This document shows positions 57,849 through 64,000 of a stretch of 64,000 nucleotides of DNA, piece after piece. Under the pieces are notes generated by a model. That model was not told where the DNA came from. It was given only the letters and a program-made list of their open reading frames with translations, and ran no database searches. The DNA comes from BQWY01 sp046351095 (lineage in GTDB: Bacteria; Nitrospirota; Nitrospiria; Nitrospirales; Nitrospiraceae), in NCBI GenBank assembly GCA_046351095.1, contig JAXLZC010000001.1:310001-374000 (forward strand). Direction: 5' to 3'. The position numbers and the translations under genes are program-made. The stretch's first letter is position 1; every line of letters starts with the position of its first letter.

Positions 57849-60464
57849 ATGCTCCCGCTCCTCACCGCCTGGTGGATGGTCGGTCTGTGGCTCGGCTCGT
57901 ATGCCGACCGCTTTCCGCTGACGCTGCTGTCGGTCCTCCTTCTTTCCGCTATCATCCAGACTTGGATCGAACGGCGATCTTGGTGTACGTCACTGTCGAG
58001 TCGAATCGCCACGGGCGCCGTGCTCGGGGGCCTGCTCTATTGGTGGCTCTTTGCGTGGGGAACGAGTGCCGCGCCGGCGTTTCACGCCGAGTTCGTCGAG
58101 CCGGATGTCGGTAGCGCGGCCGTCAGGCTCGTCGGTCGTATCGTCGAACCGGTCGAGATGACGCCAGAACGGCTGCGTGTCGTCATCTCACCGATAGACA
58201 ATCCTACGCAGCCTGACGCACAGGACGTACGAAGCCCTCGTGGCTTGGTCCGTCTCACGTGGCGCGAGCCGCACCCCTTCCTCTATCAAGGCGATCTCAT
58301 CCGTGTTGCTGCCAAATGGCACCGTCCCAGCGGCACATACAATCCAGGAGGATTCGACTACGCCGAGTACCTCGAACGGCGAGGCGTTGGTGCCGTCGGG
58401 TCGGTGAGCGGCGAGCGTGCCGTCGAAGTGCTCGAATCGGGAGTAGCGTCGTCGCGTTGGTGGATATGGGCGCATCTCGACCGGTGGCGCCAGCAGATCG
58501 TGCGTGCGGCGTCGGCTTCGCTCGACCGGCCACGCGCCGCGGTGTTTGTGGGACTGGTGACTGGCGATCAAGGGCTCGTCGACCTGCACCTGCGCGAAGC
58601 ATTTAATGCGACGGGCACGGTGCATCTGTTGTCGATTTCCGGATCGCACTTAGGATTACTCGCAGCGGTTACGTTCGGTGTGGCGCGAGTCGTCGCACGG
58701 TGGTTGCCGCTCGGGTGGTTGCGTCGATTGAACCGTCGTTATCTGACGCCGACGCGTCTGGCCATCCTCGTCACGATTCCTGCCGTCCTTGGCTATGCGT
58801 TGTTGGCCGGAGCAGAAGTCGCCACGTCACGCGCCTTGGGTATGATCGTACTGTGCCTCACGGCGCTGTGGCTCGGTCGACCTGGTGTGCTCCTCCCGTT
58901 GCTCGCCGCATCGGCTCTGCTGACGGTCCTGTTCAACCCGAATGCGTTGTTCGATATTTCGTTTCAATTGTCGTACGGCGCCGTACTCGCCATGGCGTTG
59001 CTGTTGGATGCACGCTCCGCAACACAGGACGTCACCACGTCGCAGGTCGAACGCTCGCGTTCCGCGACACCCAATGCACGTATGGCGCGTCTGCGTCAGA
59101 CGCTATGGTTTTCCGTCGCGGTGTCGCTGGTCACGCTTCCGATCGTCGCGCATCAATTTCATCAGTTCCCGTGGGTGAGTCCACTCGCGAATCTCCTCGT
59201 GCTGCCGGCCGCCGCCATCTTAGTCCCGCTATGTCTCCTGTCCGCGTTGCTGACGGTTCTCCTCTCGTCGGAGACGTTGGTGTTCGTCGATCTGCTTGGA
59301 TGGTTGATTGGGTGGTTCGTGCAGGGTGTCTCGTGGTTGGCAACGCTGCCGACCGTCGATCGACATGTCGCTGCCCCGTCCGTGGTCACGATGACGGCCT
59401 ACTATGTTTTGGTATGGATGCTCTGGTCGCTTCGCGGTGTGACGTCTCATGTTCAGCGATTCCGCCAAGGCGCGGTGATGGTGTCGCTGGCGGTTCTGCT
59501 GTCGTGGTGGTTGTGGCCGCATCGTAGTTTGCCGGAGGAGACGCTTCGTATCACGATGATCGATGTCGGGCAGGGCGATGCCACGCTTGTCGAATTGCCG
59601 AACGGCGCGACGATGCTGATCGATGCCGGCGCGCGGTACGACCGCTACGATGTCGGGGCCGCCGTCGTCGGCCCGTTGCTCTGGGATCGTGGTATTGCGC
59701 GGATCGACCATCTCATCGGGACGCATCCGCAGCGCGACCATGTCGGAGGTGTGCCATGGTTGCTTCGGCACATGCCGGTCGAGGGATACTGGGGCAATGG
59801 TATGGTGCGGGAGGCACAGTTTTACGACGACCTCCAAGCGGCGCTCGTCGCCGCGTCATTACACGAACAACAGCCGGACCCCGCACAGCCACCAATCGAG
59901 GCAGGAAATTGCATTGTGACGCTGTCGCGTGGGCTGGCTCCAGACCGACGCCCTACGATGCCCGTCTCCACGTCGCGTGCCGCACGACAGACCGGATCAG
60001 ATTTGAACAACAGCTCGCTTATGACCAGGCTGGAGTGCGGCGAGTTCGTCGCGCTCTTTCCTGCCGATGCGGAGGTGCCGGCGTTGCAACAGTGGGTGAC
60101 GGAGCATCCACGTGCGGAGGCGACGCTCATCAAGGTGCCTCATCACGGGGCCCGCAGTTCCTTGTGGCGTCCCTGGATTGCCGCGGTGAAGCCGCAGGTC
60201 GCGCTGGTGTCGGCAGGCGTGCACAATGCCTATCATCATCCACATCCTGACGTGCTCACCGCCTATGCCGACATCGGCGCGGACCTGTATCGTACGGACC
60301 GAGACGGCGCGGTTACGGTCACGGTCTCGCCCGATCGGCAGACGTTTCGCCTCGAGACCGCCGTGCAGCAGCACTATGTCCCGGTCTCATCGTCAGCCGC
60401 CTGGTGGTCGACGGAGCGGGACAATCTGCGTCGCCTGTGTCGACGGATGTTTGCGATCTCGTGA
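57849..60464 (+). CDS. comEC: DNA internalization-related competence protein ComEC/Rec2
   Basis: 871 aa. The N-terminal OB-like domain (about residues 80-200) is followed by the competence core: FNATGTVHLLSISGSHLGLLAAV, then LFDISFQLSYGAVLAMALLLD, with some ten membrane helices. The C-terminal metallo-beta-lactamase-like domain has MIDVGQGDATLVELPNGATMLIDAG, GTHPQRDHVGGVPWLL and KVPHHGARSS. The HxHxDH motif reads HPQRDH, so one His is missing. It forms the channel for transforming DNA. Confidence 0.95.
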   Translation: MLPLLTAWWMVGLWLGSYADRFPLTLLSVLLLSAIIQTWIERRSWCTSLSSRIATGAVLGGLLYWWLFAWGTSAAPAFHAEFVEPDVGSAAVRLVGRIVEPVEMTPERLRVVISPIDNPTQPDAQDVRSPRGLVRLTWREPHPFLYQGDLIRVAAKWHRPSGTYNPGGFDYAEYLERRGVGAVGSVSGERAVEVLESGVASSRWWIWAHLDRWRQQIVRAASASLDRPRAAVFVGLVTGDQGLVDLHLREAFNATGTVHLLSISGSHLGLLAAVTFGVARVVARWLPLGWLRRLNRRYLTPTRLAILVTIPAVLGYALLAGAEVATSRALGMIVLCLTALWLGRPGVLLPLLAASALLTVLFNPNALFDISFQLSYGAVLAMALLLDARSATQDVTTSQVERSRSATPNARMARLRQTLWFSVAVSLVTLPIVAHQFHQFPWVSPLANLLVLPAAAILVPLCLLSALLTVLLSSETLVFVDLLGWLIGWFVQGVSWLATLPTVDRHVAAPSVVTMTAYYVLVWMLWSLRGVTSHVQRFRQGAVMVSLAVLLSWWLWPHRSLPEETLRITMIDVGQGDATLVELPNGATMLIDAGARYDRYDVGAAVVGPLLWDRGIARIDHLIGTHPQRDHVGGVPWLLRHMPVEGYWGNGMVREAQFYDDLQAALVAASLHEQQPDPAQPPIEAGNCIVTLSRGLAPDRRPTMPVSTSRAARQTGSDLNNSSLMTRLECGEFVALFPADAEVPALQQWVTEHPRAEATLIKVPHHGARSSLWRPWIAAVKPQVALVSAGVHNAYHHPHPDVLTAYADIGADLYRTDRDGAVTVTVSPDRQTFRLETAVQQHYVPVSSSAAWWSTERDNLRRLCRRMFAIS

Positions 60465-60676
60465 CGTTCGTCCCTCCTGCGTACAATCTCCCTACGCAGA
60501 TCTATTGATCGCTACCTCTTCGACGCCGCGTTCAGCACGCACCAAATGCGTTTTTGATTCGACCTTTCCGCACTCTCCAGTACGATAGGGGTGAACGACA
60601 TTCCCCGCGTGTCTGCTGCATCGCATGCGGTACCCAGTGCGAATCCTCGTCGCCTCCTGGAAGGTTCCCGCGCATC

Positions 60677-61786
60677 ATGGCTGACGCTCCGACATCCGTT
60701 TTGTATCTGACCTCGCAGGCCGATCTCTCGAGTGGCGCGCAAGTCGGTTTGCTCCAACTCGTTACCCGATTGGATCGTGCGAAGTGGGCGCCGCAAGTCG
60801 TCGTGCCCGCCGAAGGTCCGTTCAGCGAACAGTGTCACTGCGCCGGTATTCCCACGCATGTGTTGCCGCTGCCGAATCGGTGGTGGTGGCGTCGTGACGG
60901 GCGTGCAGTTGTACAACGATTACGGGCGCTGATCCGTGCGACTCGCGCAACCGTGTTGCATGCCAACGGCGCCCTGGCCATGCGGTTCGCCGGATGGGCC
61001 GCGCGTCGTGAAGGGTGCTCCGCTGTGTGGCATGTGCGCACGACGGATGTGCCGCATTGGACCGATCGCGTGCTCGCTCGGCTCGCCACGCGTATCGTTG
61101 TGAATGCCCAATTGGTCGCTCGCCGTTTCCCGCAGGTGTCCACGAATAAACTCTTGTGCATTTATACCGGCGTCGATCTGGACGCGTATCCCGAGTCCAG
61201 CTATGCGAAGGCGGACGCTGTCCGTCGTCGACTTGGCGTGCCGTTGAACGTGCCGATGGTGCTGAGCATGGGGCCGTTCCGTCGCGAGCAGGGCTTCGCG
61301 CAGTTTTTCGAAGCGATCGAACGGCTGGCCGTCGAATGCCCCGATGTGCATTGGGTGATGGTCGGTGAGGGTGACGAACGCGCCGCCTTGGAACGTCGCG
61401 CGCAGGAATTTGGCCTGTCCGACCGGCTGCATTTTCCTGGCTGGGTCACCGACGTGGCCGACACCTTAGCTGCCTGCGATGTGTTTGTGTTGCCGTCACT
61501 GCAGGAAGGGTTGGGGCGTGTCTTGATCGAAGCGATGACGATGCGGAAGCCGGTGGTGGCGAGTTGCACGGGCGGTGTGCCTGAAGTGGTGGTGCCTGGC
61601 GAAACGGGTGTGCTGGTGCCGCCTGGCGACAGCGCGGCGTTGGCCCAGGCCATCCGCAACATGGTGGCGAATCCCGATCTGGCCGTGTATTTCGGCACGA
61701 AGGGGCGCGAGCGTGTCGAAGCGCAGTTTACGGTGACGCGTCATGTGGAAGCGGTCAGCCATGTGTATGAAACCTTAGTGGCGTAA
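60677..61786 (+). CDS. Glycosyltransferase family 4-like
   Basis: 369 aa from ATG 60677. The C-terminal Rossmann half has VLSMGPFRREQGFAQFFEA, VGEGDERAALERRA and the nucleotide-sugar signature VFVLPSLQEGLGRVLIEAMTMRKPVV. N-terminal half contains ADLSSGAQVGLLQLV and TVLHANGALAMRFAGWAAR. It is the first of three glycosyltransferases; LPS or exopolysaccharide assembly is likely, substrate unknown. The upstream frame extension to 60554 is Arg/Cys-rich and not used. Confidence 0.92.
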   Translation: MADAPTSVLYLTSQADLSSGAQVGLLQLVTRLDRAKWAPQVVVPAEGPFSEQCHCAGIPTHVLPLPNRWWWRRDGRAVVQRLRALIRATRATVLHANGALAMRFAGWAARREGCSAVWHVRTTDVPHWTDRVLARLATRIVVNAQLVARRFPQVSTNKLLCIYTGVDLDAYPESSYAKADAVRRRLGVPLNVPMVLSMGPFRREQGFAQFFEAIERLAVECPDVHWVMVGEGDERAALERRAQEFGLSDRLHFPGWVTDVADTLAACDVFVLPSLQEGLGRVLIEAMTMRKPVVASCTGGVPEVVVPGETGVLVPPGDSAALAQAIRNMVANPDLAVYFGTKGRERVEAQFTVTRHVEAVSHVYETLVA

Positions 61787-61808
61787 CGGGCTAAAGGAGC
61801 GAGTCGAG

Positions 61809-63008
61809 ATGGCAATGTTGCGGGTGGGGATCGACGGCGAGAGTCTGCGGCAGGACGTGCGGTGGGGCATGGGTGCGATGTTGCACGAGGCGTCGCGGGC
61901 CGGTGCCGCGCGTGGGTGGGACTGTATCGAATACGGGCCTCCGCAACTCGGCGACGAGTCGCCGCTGCTCGCGTCGTTGCATCAGGCGCATCGTTCGGTG
62001 GCAAATCTGTGGCGAGGTGTCGATCTATCGCGTCGGCTGCGTCGTGACAAGGTGGACGTGTGGGTGACGTCGTCCTGGATGGTGCCGGTCGGTCCCTGGA
62101 AAAGTGTCATCGCCATGTACGACCTCTCGTTTTTGGGACAGCCGGACGAACCGCGGACATTGTCCGATTGGGCGCAGCGGCAATGGGCGCGCTGCCAAGG
62201 GGTGCGTGCCGCCTGTGTCGTGACCGGATCGACGTGGGCGAAGTCGCGCCTTGTGCAGGACGTCGGGATTCCCGCCGAACGTATCGCCGTGGTGCCGATG
62301 CCGATCCGGCCGGTATTCGAACGAGCGCAGGCCTTGGCGCGTCCGCCGGTGAATCTTGGACTCAACGAACCATATATCCTGACCGTCGGCGATTTTCGTC
62401 CCGAGAACAATTTGCTTCGGTTGGTGGAAGCCTACTGTCGCCTGTCGCCGACGCTGCGCGGCCGGTATCGCCTCGTGTTGGCCGGTCCGACGAACGTCTA
62501 CGCGTCGGCGCTGGCGCGTACGATTGCGACGTGGGGGATTGCGGATCGTGTGCATTTTGCAGGACCGCAGGCAGAGCGGCAGTTGCCTGAACTGATCGCC
62601 GGGGCCTCGTTGTGTATGTGGCCAGGGTTCGAGTCGGCGGACGGCGCCGTGGCGGTGGACGCGTTGGCGTGCGGCACGCCCATTGTGGCGGCGGAGCGGG
62701 AAGCGATGCCGGAATGGTTAGGGAATGCGGCGCTCTGGATCGCGCCGACGCAGGTCGACTCGATGACGGCGGCTATGACGCGTGGTCTCACGGATGAACT
62801 GCTCCGCGAGCGGTTGCGTCGAGAGGCGCAGGCTCAAGCGCAGCGTCTGTCGCTGTCGGATGTCACGAATCGGTTGATGTCGGTCGTCGAAGCCATCGCC
62901 GCGATGAAGCCGTACACGGCGCGTGCAAAGGATACATCGGAGTCTGCGCTGGAGTCGCTTCGCGCGTCGGACGCCGTGCGGTCGGCCGCGGCGCAACGCG
63001 CTGCCTAA
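61809..63008 (+). CDS. Glycosyltransferase, second of three
   Basis: 399 aa. RVGIDGESLRQDVRWGMGAM opens the N-terminal domain; YILTVGDFRPENNLLRLVEAYCRL and CMWPGFESADGAVAVDALACGTPIVAAEREAMPEWLG form the GT1-type C-terminal domain. In place of the usual EGFG the motif reads FESADGAVAVDAL. An Ala/Ser tail of about 35 residues ends the protein. A GGAGCGAG site precedes the ATG. Confidence 0.9.
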   Translation: MAMLRVGIDGESLRQDVRWGMGAMLHEASRAGAARGWDCIEYGPPQLGDESPLLASLHQAHRSVANLWRGVDLSRRLRRDKVDVWVTSSWMVPVGPWKSVIAMYDLSFLGQPDEPRTLSDWAQRQWARCQGVRAACVVTGSTWAKSRLVQDVGIPAERIAVVPMPIRPVFERAQALARPPVNLGLNEPYILTVGDFRPENNLLRLVEAYCRLSPTLRGRYRLVLAGPTNVYASALARTIATWGIADRVHFAGPQAERQLPELIAGASLCMWPGFESADGAVAVDALACGTPIVAAEREAMPEWLGNAALWIAPTQVDSMTAAMTRGLTDELLRERLRREAQAQAQRLSLSDVTNRLMSVVEAIAAMKPYTARAKDTSESALESLRASDAVRSAAAQRAA

Positions 63009-63068
63009 TCGTTTTCTGGTATCACCAGCGCGAGGGCCTCGTCCCTCGCGCATCTCGCTCGAATCACC

Positions 63069-64000
63069 ATGCACATACTCATGCTATCGGATGTCTCTGC
63101 CGCCCATGTCTCCTGTGGCCGGCAGCGGATGTTGCGCGAGCAGGCCGTGGGCCTCGCGCAGCTTGGGCATCGTGTGCAGATCGTTGCGCGCGCGCCGGTC
63201 GACGATCCGCGTCCGCATGTCCGTATCGGCGAGGTGGACGAGTGGCGGTTCGACGGCGGTCGCGACCACGAGATGGGGTCGCTTATGGCGCAACTGCACC
63301 GTTCCGTCGACGTGTTCGATCGTGCCACCAGACGAGGGCGTCCGGATATCGTCCTGATCCATCAGCCTACAGCCGGACTCGGGCCGATTTTGCGTCGACG
63401 AAGTGCGGTGCCTACGTGGGCCTACATGTGTCATGTCTTGGCGCAGGACGATTACGATCTGCGGTGCGACGCGGAACAGGACGAAATGGCCGCGTGGCGT
63501 CGTTCGGCCAATAGTCAGGGGCGGTATTGGGCGGAGCGACTGATGTTGTCGCACTGTTCGCAGGTGATCGTGCTGAGCGACTTCATGCGGGAGCGTGTGG
63601 CGCAGGTCCATCGTATTCCGTCGGGGTTGCTCTGGCGAATTCCCGGTGCGGCGGATGCCGAGCGATTTCATCCGGCCTCCGATCGGTCGCTGGTGCGACG
63701 CGAACTTGGGTGGTCGCAGGAGCGGACGATCCTCTTTGTCTTGCGCCGGTTGGTGCCTCGCATGGGATTGGATCTACTGATCGATGCGGTTCGTCTTCTC
63801 GGCGAGGATGGGCGCGACGTGATGCTTTACATCGGAGGAGAAGGCCCGTTGCTCGAGACGCTCCAGGCCCAGATCGATCGTGCGGGACTCGCTGCACAGG
63901 TGCGCTTCGTTGGGTACGTTCCGGAAGAGCGTCTCTGTGCGCACTATCAAGCGGCGGATCTCGTGGTGGTGCCGACGCCCGCATTAGAAGGGTTCGGGCT
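63069..64000 (+). CDS. Glycosyltransferase family 4, 3' partial
   Basis: 310 residues are visible before the right window edge. ILMLSDVSAAHVSCGRQRMLREQAVGLAQLGHRVQIVAR is the acceptor domain. TILFVLRRLVPRMGLDLLIDAV, YIGGEGPLLETLQAQID and VVVPTPALEGFG reach the nucleotide-sugar site at the edge. It continues the cluster of polysaccharide glycosyltransferases. Confidence 0.93.
   Translation, partial: MHILMLSDVSAAHVSCGRQRMLREQAVGLAQLGHRVQIVARAPVDDPRPHVRIGEVDEWRFDGGRDHEMGSLMAQLHRSVDVFDRATRRGRPDIVLIHQPTAGLGPILRRRSAVPTWAYMCHVLAQDDYDLRCDAEQDEMAAWRRSANSQGRYWAERLMLSHCSQVIVLSDFMRERVAQVHRIPSGLLWRIPGAADAERFHPASDRSLVRRELGWSQERTILFVLRRLVPRMGLDLLIDAVRLLGEDGRDVMLYIGGEGPLLETLQAQIDRAGLAAQVRFVGYVPEERLCAHYQAADLVVVPTPALEGFG

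Overview
The window is GC-rich DNA from a Gram-negative bacterium. Kdo-LPS genes (kdsB, kdsA, kdsD), LPS-type glycosyltransferases, a bacterial-type ribosomal block and a complete early tetrapyrrole pathway are all present. Gene content and the word-like intergenic repeats suggest Nitrospirota (a Nitrospira-like genome). That assignment is an inference: no rRNA or other decisive marker lies in the window.

Layout. 1-5070 (+): an envelope precursor block, kdsB(partial)-pyrG-kdsA-kdsD-pgsA-plsY. PyrG makes the CTP used both for CMP-Kdo and for CDP-diacylglycerol. 5099-12188: small genes of nitrosative/oxidative and metal physiology (AhpD-like CxxC protein, hemerythrin, NnrS-like membrane protein, DUF59 Fe-S factor, DCC protein, VIT1/CCC1 transporter), then a zinc alcohol dehydrogenase and a methyltransferase. 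12322-12919: a higBA-type toxin-antitoxin pair. 13214-17213: two tandem cobalamin-binding radical SAM enzymes behind a strong promoter with operator-like repeats. 17325-25007: mixed housekeeping and accessory genes (PhzF, CBS protein, MoaB, 2Fe-2S ferredoxin, ParE-type pair, Rieske ferredoxin, HNH nuclease, siroheme synthase). 25024-34472 (-): alr, then rplM-rpsI-argC-argJ-rpsB-tsf-pyrH-frr, with two tandem bifunctional-nuclease proteins upstream.

34764-41774 is the most accessory part. A tRNA-Leu(CAA) is followed by a lower-GC TIR-domain gene lying between near-identical 16-bp direct repeats. Then come a secreted UshA-type nucleotidase, a 15-bp inverted-repeat element, a membrane protein, a lipoprotein, and a secreted-protein gene split by an in-frame stop. 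42056-43305: a secreted unknown protein with its own strong promoter and terminator, then a TusA-like protein. 44198-50377 (+): heme operon hemX-like/hemA/hemC/cobA-hemD fusion/CBS protein/hemB, running on into ribF and tilS. 52880-60464: hpt, ftsH, folP, glmM, comEC. 60677-64000: three glycosyltransferases, the last cut by the window edge.

A recurrent feature is a set of short word-like repeats placed directly after stop codons. They read in the sense direction of the upstream gene at most sites and fall into at least three sequence families. The strongest candidates for something undescribed are the direct-repeat-flanked TIR gene, the radical SAM pair with a CX4CX2C cluster motif, and these sense-oriented 3' repeats.
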